Assembly: GCA_019915135.1 (NCBI GenBank)
Contig: JAHLMK010000017.1
Location: forward strand, 744,001-808,000
Direction of reading: 5' to 3'
Length of the DNA stretch: 64,000 nucleotides
From: Strobilurus pachycystidiatus
Taxonomy: Eukaryota > Basidiomycota > Agaricomycetes > Agaricales > Physalacriaceae
In this document: in pieces, positions 42,717 to 56,715 of the stretch
How positions within the stretch are numbered: the first letter of the stretch is position 1
How the letters are laid out: each line of letters begins with the position of its first letter
Position numbers and translations under genes: made by a program
The notes under the pieces: model-generated
Database searches by the model: none
The model's input: only the letters and a program-made list of their open reading frames with translations
What the model was told of the DNA's origin: nothing

Positions 42717-44818
42717 TCAATCGCTGCACCAGATCTCGAGCTTGCCCTCAGGTTTGCCTTTCGAGCTCTCCCGGGCAGTCTCGATAGCGAGCTCGTAATC
42801 GGACTCGTCACGAAGGGAGACTTTCCCTCCATCTTCGTCCTTGAACTTCATCGATAACGCCTTCCCGAACTTGAGCGTCACTTTGTCCATGAACTCGTCG
42901 AAGCTCGTCTCCGGCGTGAGTGCCATCCCCCGCACTTCGTCGTCATAGTGCATCTGCAACCACAAGCACCCATCAGAGAAGATCAAGAAGCGGCAAAAGA
43001 AAGTGACATACCTTGACTCGAATCTTGATGAGCTCGAACGGCCCATCATCATATTCCCCGCTAACGTATCCTTCCTCCTCTTCATCGTACGCGCTGATAA
43101 CCCTCTGTCCCCTGGAAGACGTGCCACGCCGCGTCAGTTTCCGTCTGATGGTGCCTCCGCCGTAAGAACTGGGTGCATAGTTACTAGTAGGTGCGCTACG
43201 CGACCCAGTCCGCTGGGGTGTGAAATTAGGGTTGGCGTTCTTGTTCGCCCATGCCGCGACACGATCTGGACCCGGAGGACTGGCAGCGCGACCAGGAGGC
43301 ACAGGAGGCACAGGCTCGGCATACGAGTCAATGTAGCTGTCGTAAAACTCCGTCATACGGGTATTTCCTTGCGCCTGTGCCGCCATTTGGCCGGCTGGAT
43401 ACGGTTAGAATTAAGCGAGGTTGCCATGGGAAGAAGCGAGCCCTACCTTTCGAGGGAGGCGTCGGCGCAGAAGGAGGCGGGGGTGGCGCTGCTTGAGTAG
43501 GTGAACCGCCAGTCGGACTGTTACGTCGGACGCTCAATCCTCGCACTGGCCCACCCATGGAAGGACCCGGAGATGAACGCACGGGGAGTGTCGTATTGCT
43601 CCTTGCCACCGCCCCAGCAGAAGCCGGACCGGCGGAAGTCAGTTCCCGAGCGTTGGTGGGAACGTTCAACGTTGTCTTAGATCGTGCAAGCCCTGCAGAC
43701 GAAAAATCATCGGGTTCTGATGTCATGGATAAGAATTATTACGGTGCCATTACGGAACAAGGCAACTCACTTGGCATCAAGGAGACGCTCGGAGGTGCGG
43801 TGACGCTGCGGTTTAGGCTGGCGCTGCGACCCATGCCCGTATCGGGGCCCTCGATGTAAACGCCGGAGGGCGAGATACCTTGCTTCAATAGTGTGACACC
43901 GGTAAATGTGGTGTAGGCATCGCCAGGATCACTGGCAGCAATGAGTTTCTGTGCCAAGTGAGCTGACGACGGTAGTGACAGGTGGGAACGTGCATACCGC
44001 CTTGCCCATGTAGTCCTTGGTGTTAGCATTCTTTAGCTTCTTGTCCGAAGGGCGGTACAGTACACCAACAGGCTAGACCAGGGGGACAGATCAGATATGC
44101 GATGCTGGAGTGGGGACGGAGGTGGGGACATACGATGCTGAAGACGGTGTAGCCCGCGCCTCTGTCTTGGATAGCATCGTCAATTACATTATGCTCGTCA
44201 GTTGCCTTGTCGCGTCTCGCTTCCTGCATGTCCTGTAGACCAGCCTCCATTCTCCCCATGTAAATCTGGGAAAGACCCTTGTTAAAGAGAACTTCTGCGG
44301 AGAACAAGCGGAACTTGAGGCCCAATTGCTCATAATTGCTATTGTCTGTTTTGAGAACAAAGGGATGGAAATGTGGCGGAGGGGACGAACATGGCTTGAT
44401 TTCCTCGAAGGTAGAGCAGAGCCTCTTCAAAGTCTTTGAAAGCGAGGTCGTAACGGGTCAGCAGGAAGTTGGAGACGCCGCATTGGAAATATCTGAAAGG
44501 ACAATGGACGATTGGCAAGGAAGGGTAAGAGACAGAGACGAATACGCACGCCACAGCAAGGTAAGAGTCTAGAGAAGTGGCTTCAATGAACTTCTCGACA
44601 GCCGCTTCATGCTCGCCAAGGGTCGCATAGATGAGCCCGATATTCGTCAGTATCTTGGATGAATCTGCGATACGCTGCCGGCCCAAATGAATGAGGATAT
44701 GGGTGGGATAAACGGGATGGCGACGCACAGAGAACAGCTCCAACGACTTGTCAAAGTCTTCCTCGTCGTACGCTTTGAGAGCGGCGGCCCAGGTCTCGAG
44801 CTCAGCTTTGAGAGACAT
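42717..44818 (-). CDS. noxR: NADPH oxidase regulator NoxR (p67phox-like)
   Basis: The start ATG is at 44818-44816 (MSLKAELETWAAALKAYDEE). The N-terminal half is a set of TPR repeats spread over several exons: KILTNIGLIYATLGEHEAAV, YFQCGVSNFLLTRYDLAFKD, and LFSAEVLFNKGLSQIYMGRM. A conserved segment VGVLYRPSDKKLKN follows, then a Pro/Ser-rich linker with DTGMGRSASLNRS. The C-terminal PB1 domain reads PFELIKIRVKVHYDDEVRGM, VTLKFGKALSMKFKDEDGGK and LRDESDYELAIETARES, with the acidic OPCA-like DEDGG..DE pattern. The stop is at 42717-42719. TPR plus PB1 without SH3 domains is the fungal NoxR layout. It activates NoxA/NoxB with Rac and the polarity protein Cdc24 to make superoxide at hyphal tips. 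Confidence 0.92.
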
Positions 44819-45894
44819 TACGGATGGCGTGCCCGACGCAGAAGAAGAACAAAAGAATGGTGGGAGTGCTGGAAATACAAAAGGAAAGAATGAATGAAAG
44901 GATGAGAACCAGTCTCCGGAGGACGGGAGGAGAGGAGGAGATACTTGCCCAATTCAATGCTCGCACGCCGTTTGTTATATCAGACGGGCCAAACTTGATC
45001 TCATCAGTTGTCATGGCCTTTTTAGCACGATCCTCCCATCATTTCGGCAGCCAAACAATCACCAACCTGCTCGCTCTGGATCTTATTCGAGAGCCAGGCC
45101 AGATGCCAAGCGGCCCAAGCCTGCACATAGAAATGCATCGCCTTGCTCGTCAGCTGCGCCACATTTTCGTTTTTGCTGCGGCTCGCCCGGTCGTCATACG
45201 ACAATACTTTATTATCTTGTTTCGATGGAGTTTGCCGCACTTAGCAGTTACGCTTTTCCCATGCTACTCGCGGCACCGTGCATACTTCGCGTGTTATTGA
45301 CATCAGTAGTGACGGCTGGCGGAGAATCAGACACTCTTTCTTTGTTACATATCAGGTCTGAAACTGAGTTTATAGCGACGTTGTCTTTCCTTGAACGGCA
45401 ACGGTAATCCTTCCGTGATGCGGTGTCAATGCTGCAAGACGAGGCGTGCTATGCACGCGAAGGTGGACTGCGTTACCCGATCCCTACGCAGAGTTACCCT
45501 CCAAACCCGTCTGTCACCCACGACGTGGACGTTTGAGCGTCGGTACCCCGATTTGACCTCACACCGTCGACTGTCACAATCTTGACAGTACATACATGGA
45601 ATGATGCCAACAAACCCCCGCGTCTACGATCCTTGTTTCGACTCCAGCGCCGATAAGCGACAATGATGTTATCACGGACAACGAACGACTCTCATCGCAA
45701 GAATCGCAAGTCCGCATCCATGCGATGTCTTTTCTCGGGGGGGCTCATAGCTCAAGAATCTCGGCATCGTCGTAGCAACACAACAGAGCTCACACCGCGC
45801 CACGCAGACTAGCAGAAAATATAAGATAAAATACGCACAAGATGATAGTCTAAAATACAATGTCCCGGGGAATCCTCACCCATACAAATAAGAA
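44819..45894. other. Intergenic region upstream of noxR
   Basis: This is about 1.08 kb between the noxR start and the flippase stop (both -). No supported gene, repeat or RNA is seen; it includes the noxR promoter. Confidence 0.5.
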
Positions 45895-48800
45895 CTAGTA
45901 GCCCGTCGGTTTCGCATCCGACTTGGATGTATCGTACGCGCGGATAAGCTTTGCCTGGTCCTGCTTGCCCCCGGTCTCTGTCTGACTAAACGCGAAACCG
46001 CGATTTCGTCGCATACGCTGCGTCGCCCGCACTTTCTTGATAGCTTTCTGAAACCTAGAGGGGGGTGGGGATGTGTTCGTTGAGATGTAAAGATGAGAGC
46101 TTGAGATCGACGCACTGTTCCTGCCGTGGTCGGTAATCTGGTATATTGTATTTTTGCAGCTCTTGAGCAATGTGATATGATGATGGCATGTAGGTGCGTC
46201 GGTAGCTGGAAGAAGAGTCAGTGCCCGCATGTAAAACACTACACAGAGAATCACGTACTATTTCCAAGCAAAGTCCCGGCTTAGGCAGAAGATCGGCACC
46301 ATAAGAAGGACAAAGTAGAAAATACTGTTTGTCCACAGCCGCGGTACAATCCCAGAGTATTCGGTTGAAAACCCGATAATAGGCGCAAGCCAACAATACA
46401 GTGGTAGGAACGCCATGGTGAATAGGAATGACCCAGGTATGGCTACGCCAACGTTACTACCAAGACATTGCAAGAATGAAACACATGCTTACCCGCAACA
46501 GTGTATTTAGTCCACAAGCTAAGACTCTGGGTCAGTTCAAACCGCGGACAGACAAGACCGCCACTCACTCCGATATCAAAGCAGCCTTACCGAGAACGGT
46601 GAGCAGCACCGCAAGATACAGCGTCGTTCCCCAGACCCAATGTCCACTGTCGAGGCCGTCCGTGAGTTTCAGGTCGCCCCACCATAGGATCACGGAGAAG
46701 CCAAATAAGATCTAGAACGGCTGAGTGTTATAGAATCCTAAGAAAGCGCAAGACTCACGACACTATGATACAGTGCGTTGACAATCCACATCCAGAACGC
46801 AGTCTTCGTAAAGAACTCGTTCTTCTGCCCGAGGATATACAGTTGCGGATACCGATCCAGAATACGGGCAGATACGAACTGGTCGAAGATACCGATGACA
46901 AGCGGAGGAAGAACCGTAAAGACGACATTGTATAGCGACAGAGTCCACGATTCGTATGCAATTTGGCCAGAGAAGTTGTTGAAGAAGGAATACTGTAGAA
47001 GGATTAGCGACGTAGAGGAAAGTAGAATCATGGTGGCGAACCCAGAACTGCGTCATGTAAAGGACGATATTCTTGTAGAAGGAATCTAAATCATGCACGT
47101 TAATATCGTCGCAGTCGAATCCAGCCAAGTACTCACATAGGATGAGCTTCGACAACCTCCTATAACTCCATGCGCCATGTACCAACAGCAATTTCTTCAG
47201 GAATCGGAACTGTGATATCGCAACATCGGCCGACCGAGCAGCTTGTAGACCCTACGCGACGAGCTAGTATCAGACACTATTCCTGTGCGAGAAGACATAG
47301 ATCATACCTCAACACCAGAGATACCGACCCCAACGTGCGCAGCCTGGATCATGCTCACATCGTTGGCGCCGTCGCCAATGGCCAACAAGATAGCCTTCTC
47401 GTTCTTCTTGACAAGCTTGACAACGAGGGCTTTCTGTAGGGGGGAAACACGACCTATCGAAGTATCATTATCATCGACAATGCCGCGACGATGAGAAGAC
47501 GTACAGCATATCACAGCCTTACACATGATTGCCAGTTCCAGAAACACCTTGGATAACGGTTTCTCGAGCGCGAACGTCAGACTCTTGCCGTCTGGTCGCA
47601 GTACATCAGTGTATATCGGTAGACCAAAGAAGGAAGATTACCAATGATGAGTGCCAGATCCTCCAGATCACCAGTACTCCTCTGATTCTTGATAGCAGCC
47701 AACCGCTTACTCAGGAATTCCTCGGTGGCTTGAGCGTTCTCCTCGTTTACTATAACCTAACACCTACGTCAGCTTTAAGTCCACCCCAGAAATAGAACCT
47801 AACAACGCACAAGATTCATAGACTCCGAAATCAATCGACAAGACATCCCAATGTTGATCGCAGTCTCTTGACGGTCTCCAGTCAATACCCACACCTTGAT
47901 ACCAGCCATCTGCAACGTGTGGATCGTGTCTGGGACACCATCCTGGAGCTTGTCCTCGATGGCGGTAGCACCCAACAGAAAGAGGTCCTTCTCGATTAAC
48001 TCAGCGGCCGAATCGAGCGCATCGCCCCGTCCGTTAATGGTCGCAGCAGCCTGATCATAGATGGCAGACCATTGCCGGTACTCCTCCTCTGGGATGTCAC
48101 GGTATGCGATACACAATGTCCGGAGACCTTCAGTAGCGTAATCCTACATCGATACAATTAGACGCTTCAGACGAGGCGTAAAAGTAGGTATACCTCAAGA
48201 TGAGCCAGTGTCTTCTCGGTATACGGCTGATGTTTGCCGAGTCGCTCCAAAATAACCGTGTCTGCGCCCTTAGTGTAGAGCTTGACTTGGCCATTTGGCA
48301 TCCTGATGACCGTGGACATACGCTTCCGCGTCGAGTTAAACTCGCAAACGTTGAGGATCTGGTACTCTGAAGACTGGCCCTGAACGTTGACAAAGACGGA
48401 TTTCGGTTTCCTGGTCTGTTCAATTCGTGAGAAACGACTTGAATCGGGACATGAGAAAGTCACGTACGTGGAACTGATACCCAAGAAGTTCAGCACCTGC
48501 CACCAAAGCCGCTTCGTCGGGACTGCTAGCCTGATAGATGGTCTTGCCGTTCTTCACCTCAGGAATAACAGTATGACAGACAGCTAGGAGCGTCAAGAAT
48601 TCCTTCAGGTCTTCCTTCTGTCGATCGAGTGGTGAAGAACCTCCGTCGGTGAAAGGATTGGATGCAGATTGATCGAGAGATTCCCGCATTTCCGCAAATG
48701 TGCGCCACCCGTCCTTCCCGTCCTCGCCTTCTCCACGTTTGTTCTCATCCACAACATCAGCGTAGGCAACGCCACCAACAGAGCAGCATCGGAACTCCAT

Positions 48801-50671
48801 CTCGTTGCATGTCAAGGTCCCCGTTTTATCACTGAACACATACTCGATCTGCCCCAGCTCTTCAACAAGTGAAGAAGTTCGACATAGGGCCGGCGTGTCT
48901 GTTTTCGCGTAATACATGTCGAGGTCGGAGTTTATTAGTTGAGCCTGCTGAAACTTGACCACCTCCATGGTAACGATGAGCGAGATGGGAATCAGGTTGT
49001 TATACAGAATGATGAACGTAAGGATATCTTTGATTAGAAAGGTAAACACCCTGAAGGCACAGGAGCGCGAGCAAAATACCTTCAATGAAGCTCTTGGCTA
49101 CAGATTTAACGTGTAAGAAATCATTCGGATAGAAGAGTAGAGATATTACCTCGTCCGCTGAGAGAGGAAGACTCGAAGAGATACCATTGCCGACTTGAGA
49201 ATACCCAGCTGCGGATGCTGCTCCCTACAGTGGAGCCGATGGAAAGGAGGAGCAACAAGATGAACAAGAACACAATCTGAACATTGACCTGCCTTTCGAC
49301 AGCAGTTCGCTTGATGGGTGCAGCCCTACGGCCATCATCAGCCGTTGTTCGATGCGAACTGCGGGTGAGCTCACGTTGCATTCCTCATCAGTTTGGTCTC
49401 GTGGCCGGTAAAGACGACAAGTCCGTATAACCAGGGCGTATTCCTCAGTTGCGCACCGCGCAGAAGCATCTGGTCAGGTCCAAGTGGGACCTGCTTGGGC
49501 ATACCAGCTGCAGTCATAAGATCCAGAGTACCCTCATAAGTGTAGAGCGAATTATTGGGATGCTCGGACCGAAGTGAACCTCGAAGTGTCATTACGAGCT
49601 GCGGCGACGTGAGAGAGGCGGTCTGCGGTGATGCCTGCTTGATCTTGAGATTAGTTTCGCCATCGAGATTGGCGGTCTCAATGTAACAGAGACCCTCTGG
49701 CTCGCTAGAGCTGACGAGGACCATGTCTGCAGGAATGAAGTCGTCGCTTTCGAGACGGACGACGTCGCCGACTTGGATATCTTTCCATTTCCTGTCCACG
49801 AATTGACCGTTGGCATCGAGGACCTTGGCCTTGCGAGAGTTGAGTTCCGAGTCCGATTGATGGCGTTTCTAAGGGCTCGTCAGTCTACGCAAGGCTGAGC
49901 AAATGCAAACTGTGCGCACCAAATCCTCCTGTACTTCCTTGAATGCGGAGGCTGCGAGGACTACACCGAGCGGGACGATGGTGGTGTACTTGTTGGTGGG
50001 CGAGACGTCGGGTACCTGCTGGATACAGGCGGTGAAGAGGAAAAACAGATTTGCATATTTCGAGAATTGTTCTGTGCGGAAAGTCAGCGCGAGACAGTTT
50101 AGTCGACTAGCAACGTACCTAGCAGGAATTTGGGGGTGAACGTCACGAGGTTGTACTTGCTCGTCGAGACAAAGTTGGAGCTGAACTCGGCATTGGCTGC
50201 GCTGTTGTTGAGCGCAATGACCCGCTCGCCCGTCAGCACCTTCTCCTTCTGCCACGGCCATTTCCATTTCCACTTCTGCTTCAGTTTCGGCTTGGCCGTC
50301 TCATTCGCTGCGCCCTGGGATGGCTGCGCCCCGCCGTATGGCGTCTGGTGCGGATCGTCGTCGTCGAAATTCCAGCCCTGGGGTATCCCGTCTCCGAGGC
50401 TCACTTTCGACTGTCCTGCTCCAGCAGGCGGCGCCCCGTGACGGGTCAGCGGTAGCCCACTCTCCTGGGATTGCATCGGCATGGGCCTGCCAAAGGCCGA
50501 GTCCGGCTCGTCGTCGTCGTCGAAGAAGGGATCCATAAGTTGAGGATTTGAAGGAGAGTCGGTTATGTACGGCGACGACGACGAGGACGGCGGGTACCCA
50601 TTATGTGTGGGTTGGTATTGTCGGGATGCGGGGTTCGCCTGCGAAACTAGGCGCATAAAGTCGTCGCTCAT
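45895..50671 (-). CDS. DRS2: P4-type aminophospholipid flippase (Drs2-like)
   Basis: The start ATG is at 50671-50669. A disordered N-terminus ([18 protein letters not shown]) precedes the P4 start block [20 protein letters not shown] and [17 protein letters not shown]. The actuator motif is [20 protein letters not shown] (near 49660), the DGET form specific to lipid flippases. The membrane and phosphorylation blocks are [20 protein letters not shown] and [19 protein letters not shown] (near 48800-48850). [39 protein letters not shown] and [20 protein letters not shown] follow. The C-terminal span-rich exons end with [13 protein letters not shown]; the GFAFSQ motif belongs to the autoinhibitory tail of Drs2/ATP8A flippases. 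The stop is TAG at 45895-45897. It moves phosphatidylserine and phosphatidylethanolamine to the cytosolic leaflet in trans-Golgi/endosome membranes. Confidence 0.95.
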
Positions 50672-50972
50672 TTGCCCGACCGGAGTCGACGTCCGTAGTA
50701 AAGAGAGGTATACCGCATTTGGCGATTAGCATATTATGTAACGTGTATGCCACCCACCACCGCCACGAACATTGAAACGAGGAGCAGACTGTTATGTCAG
50801 ACTGAGTATAGGCTGTGAACGATAGCACAGGAAGGAAATAGTGCACGACATTGGCACAAAAGAGGCGGGCCTAACGGCTCTTTATGATCAATCGCGCAGC
50901 ACTTGGTCGGCAATGTCACAGTTAAATTAAATACAGTAGTGATGATACAATTCCCAGAATACACTTTTCCGT
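50672..50972. other. Spacer between the flippase and MAP kinase genes
   Basis: This 301 bp stretch is the promoter side of the flippase gene and the 3' UTR side of the kinase gene. No gene is seen. Confidence 0.5.
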
Positions 50973-52642
<1,670 letters not shown>

Positions 52643-53079
52643 GGTGGTGGGAGGAAGGATGCAACGTTTCGAGAGAGCCGATCACTCTTGATATGGGCGC
52701 TTCGGACGAGTTTCAACTCCAACACCGCCACAGTTGATCGCGATCAGGTCGCGTTTCGGCGACGCCCTGGCTCAGGTCCTCAGATACTGCGAGTCTCTAC
52801 AAGCCACCAGGCTCTCTACATACTTTTCCAAGTGCTGGGACATAGAGCACAAAACGCCTCTCACCATTAAGCAAATACTGCAGACCGCCTCACCCTCATC
52901 AAGCTTCATCAAGCCACGAACCTGGAAGATGTTAAGATATCATTCATCGTCGACGTCAAACCGGTGACGCGATCGGTCATTGTTCTCCACATGTAGCTCT
53001 ACCCAGCTCTACTGTACATCAGATCCTTGCACAGGTTGTATTGAACGGCCTGGATGAGTGGAAGCGCGATCATCATCCA
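52643..53079. other. Spacer between MAP kinase and metallohydrolase
   Basis: This is 437 bp upstream of the kinase start. No supported gene is seen; it is probably the kinase promoter. Confidence 0.5.
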
Positions 53080-54477
53080 TCAACCGCGCTCAATAGAGTA
53101 TGTAGCAGGATACAATCGCGCGTCATGCTCTTGATCCCCAACCAAATCGATCCGAAGCCCGACTCCTGCTGGCACACAACCAGCGCCGAAAGCTTCTTCC
53201 AACGCGATTTTCGTACCGAATCCCGAGCAATGCATTGGGAGAATGTAGGTTGGGGCGGGCTTCAATTGTTGAGACAGAAACTCAACCGTTGGAGCTACGC
53301 GAGGGAGTAGATCGGGTGTGGCGAGGTGCAAACCGCCGACGATCTGCAGAAAGTAAGGACCGGGTGCGCAAAAATGAAAGTGAGTACCATGTATATCGGT
53401 CGCGAGAACGTATCAACGGCGTGTTTGACGACGTTGACGATACCTGCATGAGAGCATCTGAGAGTGTGTTTAGGAAGAGGAAGGCCGCGATAGAGGGAGA
53501 AGCTTGAGAAAGAACAACCTACGCGCTGAATATGACAAGACCCTTCCCTACTACGTCGATGGCTGCGTATCTCTCATCCATGATGTCCTAAAGCGAGTTG
53601 ACAATCACTGTTCCTTGAACAAGAACTCCCATACCGGTTCAGAGACCCACTCCCCATCCAGCCACCTCATCGCACCAAGAAGACCCTGTTCAAATGGCGT
53701 AACTCTTGGAATCTCACCACTAACATACACCGTCCCTCCCGCGACGACATGCGCCTCTGTATGTTTCTCAACAACACCGCCCGCCGCCTCCATTTCATCA
53801 AACTGTGGATCGGGCGGTAGGGAACAGATGACTTTGTCGTAGTTTGGGCCTGGCGCTATGCCTCGGGCATATGGTCTATCCGGATGAACGTCCAAGATAC
53901 AAGGCAGAGCACTGGCTGACTCCGAAGAACGAAGCCTGAGGAAAGAAAGTAGACCGCCCGTGTGATCGCGATGCCAGTGAGACGTGATGATACGAGTGAC
54001 TTTCTCTGTAGGGACGTGCATCGCTTTGACGTTGCGCACTAGAGATGATGAATCAGGCCCGGTGTCAAAGAGAGTCAAGTGCGAGTCCGATGCGTCATCC
54101 GCTTGTGTTTCCTAAAAGTCTTGTGTACAGTCCCTTTGCAAGTATGGATGACGCACGATAAGCGCCGCGAACCCGTGGGCACCTGGTTGCCTTTAGCATA
54201 CTCGCAGAGAGAAGAGAACGTCCTCGAGATATACCACAGCAGAATTTGTCAAAGTCTAAAACAGGTACATGAGTAACCTCGTCGATGCAAGGCTTGTGTT
54301 CAGGTCTTAGATGTTGAGGCAGTTCGTGAGTAAAACCAGGGGGGAGCTTAGTGAACCTGTGGTCAAACATGAGATGCTTTTTCGCGTTCAAGACCTTCAG
54401 AGTGCCTACCATTCGATGGTGTTGTCAACAAGGAATGTAATCGTTAGCTTGTGAACCTTTTTCGGAGTGACAGTCAT
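53080..54477 (-). CDS. Metallo-beta-lactamase-fold hydrolase
   Basis: The start ATG is at 54477-54475: MTVTPKKVHKLTITFLVDNT then IEW, spliced (GTAGGC..CACAG) to FTKLPPGFTHELPQHLRPEH. The next exons give TLFDTGPDSSSLVRNVKAM and the metal motif ITSHWHRDHTGGLLSF (HxHxDH), then YVSGEIPRVTPFEQGL. A 47-bp intron (donor GTATGG in WVSEP|) joins to DIMDERYAAIDVVGKGLVIF; without it the frame would stop in FKEQ. Later exons supply CSHAGIVNVVKHAVDTFSRP and IVGGLHLATPDLLPRVAPTV, then PTYILPMHCSG, ending ATYSIERG. The layout fits the fungal family related to dihydropterin phosphate synthase-like MBL proteins. Substrate unknown. A MITE lies almost at its start codon (see 54491-55079). Confidence 0.88.
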
Positions 54478-54490
54478 GATGCAAGTCGAT

Positions 54491-55079
54491 TAGTCTCGTT
54501 ATACCATCCGTTTAGCGGACCCTACCCTAAAAGGGAACCCTTCCGTAAACGTCTGGGAGCCAATGCGGAAGTTAACCGTCATGCTGTCTTCGGATTTTCC
54601 CGGAGTCACCGTCACTTTACCTGCAAGTCTCGAGGGTAGTATGCCCATAATATTGCTGGACTCTGCTCTTCCAGTGCCCTTGGAATCTTTAGGCAGAATG
54701 ATATTCTATGTCTTCACATTAGATTCAGAATGACTTAACTTGACCGTCTCATTTGGCAGAGGGTCACTCTCCTTCCCTTTTCGGCGTTGAGCCCAGTAAC
54801 ATCACGGCCGTCAGCGACGAGCTACTGACGAACTTCCAAGGTTTGATGTAACAAATTTTGGGTAGCACCTAGTGTCCAAAAGACTTCCATTTGCTCAAAA
54901 TCCATGTTACAGAACAAAACAAGATTTATAACTATCTGACAGTCGAGGCAAGAGGTGACAGTGACTCCGGGAAAATCCGAAGACAGCATCACGGTTAACT
55001 TCCGCATTGGCTCCCAGACGTTTACGGAAGGGTTCCCTTTTAGGGTAGGGTCCGCTAAACGGATGGTATAACGAGACTA
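54491..55079. mobile_element. Non-autonomous MULE-like element with long TIRs, 589 bp
   Basis: The two ends are inverted copies about 124 bp long (54491-54614 and 54956-55079) with only about two differences; the outer end begins TAGTCTCGTTATACC. A perfect 9-bp target-site duplication CAAGTCGAT flanks it (54482-54490 and 55080-55088). Long TIRs with a 9-bp duplication point to the Mutator/MULE superfamily. The 340-bp middle has no coding frame, so it depends on a transposase elsewhere. Its left end, with the duplication, sits just 4 bp upstream of the metallohydrolase ATG on the minus strand. Confidence 0.92.
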
Positions 55080-55088
55080 CAAGTCGAT

Positions 55089-55386
55089 GTGGTCACAGAA
55101 GCTACTGCTTATCAAGCATATGCCATTGACTCGACCTTGAGCGCTCCTAGTGGCAGCCATTACGAGTGGATACGGACAGGCTCAGTTCATAGCTTCATTA
55201 CAGTGTTGTGGAATTTGTTGTGGACCGAGGCTGAGCGCGTCTTGATGTGAACGTTAAGTGCTGAGCGCTCGCGCTGGCGGCCGCGCGCCGCGGCGCCTGT
55301 ACCATATTTGGCAACCTGCAGCACAGCCACTTGATCACGGACCCATACTAAGACTTACCGTTTCTTCAACTTGTCCTTGGACAGCG
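55089..55386. other. Spacer before the F-box-like gene
   Basis: This is 298 bp. The frame of the F-box-like gene is open back to 55258 but has no ATG there (it reads GTG). It is probably a promoter and 5' leader. Confidence 0.5.
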
Positions 55387-56715
55387 ATGTCCGAGGTGCC
55401 TGCGACTCAACGTCTCCCTCAGGAACTCGTTTGCCTCATCATCGAAAACCTTGATGGAAGCCGTGACATAGGAAGCCTTCGCAATTGCTCCCTTACCTGC
55501 CTGTCATGGGCTGTTGTCAGCCAAAAGCACATATTCCGCTCAATTTCTCTCCATCCATCGGACACTGTCCTGACATCTCAGTCTCCCGCGCACGACGATG
55601 GATCTAGATACCGGCAGGTTGGCCATGCGCATGTATTTGCCGCAGTGGTCGAGCAATCCCCGCACATCGCGTCTTATGTTCGGTCCATTGCGTTCATATG
55701 TACTGGCCGCGACGAGGAAGATAAGCTCAGTCCAGAGCTCTTCACTCACATAACCAGACTCATCCCTCGACTGGAAAGCCTGTCGCATCTGGCACTCGGT
55801 GTTACTGCTCAATCTCATTCGAGCCTTGGAACTCGCACTTGGAAAGATCTCCTCGGAAACATATTCAATGATATTCGAGCCCGCAACCCCAGTCATCATC
55901 CTATGTCCGTCGGCGTCGTCTTAGATGACGACTTCCATGTGTCTGGGGATGAACTCCTCGACCTCCTCCGTGATGTGAACTGTAAACGGCTGATGCTATC
56001 GTCGCTTCGAGCTACCACGACACAATTCCTTCCTCGTTCGTTCAGATCAGCCACCTTTCCTCAGCTGCAGTTTCTCCGTGCCTCTCTGAACGACCAGGGT
56101 CTCGAGCTGTTATTTCGCTGGATGCGAGCTCCATCTACTTCGCTGCCAAGCCTCACGCAATTGTGTATATCATTCATGCACACATCCGAGGTTGAGATTT
56201 TCCCGAAGCTTCTGGCAGGGGGCATACCTTCCTCGATAAACACCATCTGGGTGCATGGAGAAGGTAAGCTTCTTGTACATGCACGTTGTCGCCGTATTGA
56301 AGATCTATGTTTAGAGAGCTTGTTAGAATGGCACCTAACCGACTGGAAGATTCCCGTGATACATTTTCCTCCCAGCGTCACACACGTCAAATTAACGGGT
56401 GCCACTGCTACAACTGAACGTCACAGGGAAGTGCGTACTCGTGCAGCACTTCTAATGTGGTCCAACATCATCAAGGCGCTCCTTGGCCAGCAGTCCGGTC
56501 GTGCGTCAAGTATCACGGCGCTGACGATATCGTATCTCGGGGACCTCGGTTTCATGCCTCTGCAGGATTTACACGATTTTGACGCATCTCTCTCGGTCTT
56601 GTCAATGATCCATGTTGTCGACCAAGATGACCAGGACCTAAGCATTGAAGAGATGGAGACAACGCGACATTGGTTTCCCATCACGTCGAAGAGAGGGCGC
56701 TTTGTATTTCGCTAG
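55387..56715 (+). CDS. F-box-like protein
   Basis: This is a single exon of 442 residues from ATG 55387 to TAG 56713-56715. The N-terminus (RLPQELVCLIIENLDGSRDI and LRNCSLTCLSWAVVSQKHIF) is the L-P-x-E-L-x-x-x-I..L..CSLV/TC..W pattern of the basidiomycete F-box-like domain that binds Skp1 in SCF ubiquitin ligases. The rest is leucine-rich and repeat-like (HITRLIPRLESLSHLALGV, LMLSSLRATTTQFLPRSF, HVKLTGATATTERHREV), probably the substrate-recognising part. Such genes are highly expanded in agaricomycetes and individual targets are unknown. The intron-poor structure is typical for the family. Confidence 0.82.
   Translation: MSEVPATQRLPQELVCLIIENLDGSRDIGSLRNCSLTCLSWAVVSQKHIFRSISLHPSDTVLTSQSPAHDDGSRYRQVGHAHVFAAVVEQSPHIASYVRSIAFICTGRDEEDKLSPELFTHITRLIPRLESLSHLALGVTAQSHSSLGTRTWKDLLGNIFNDIRARNPSHHPMSVGVVLDDDFHVSGDELLDLLRDVNCKRLMLSSLRATTTQFLPRSFRSATFPQLQFLRASLNDQGLELLFRWMRAPSTSLPSLTQLCISFMHTSEVEIFPKLLAGGIPSSINTIWVHGEGKLLVHARCRRIEDLCLESLLEWHLTDWKIPVIHFPPSVTHVKLTGATATTERHREVRTRAALLMWSNIIKALLGQQSGRASSITALTISYLGDLGFMPLQDLHDFDASLSVLSMIHVVDQDDQDLSIEEMETTRHWFPITSKRGRFVFR

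Noticed and set aside
53605..53650. Premature stop in the metallohydrolase (FKEQ*)
   Set aside because: A GTATGG donor before it and a TTTAG acceptor after it remove the stop and join two conserved family blocks in frame.
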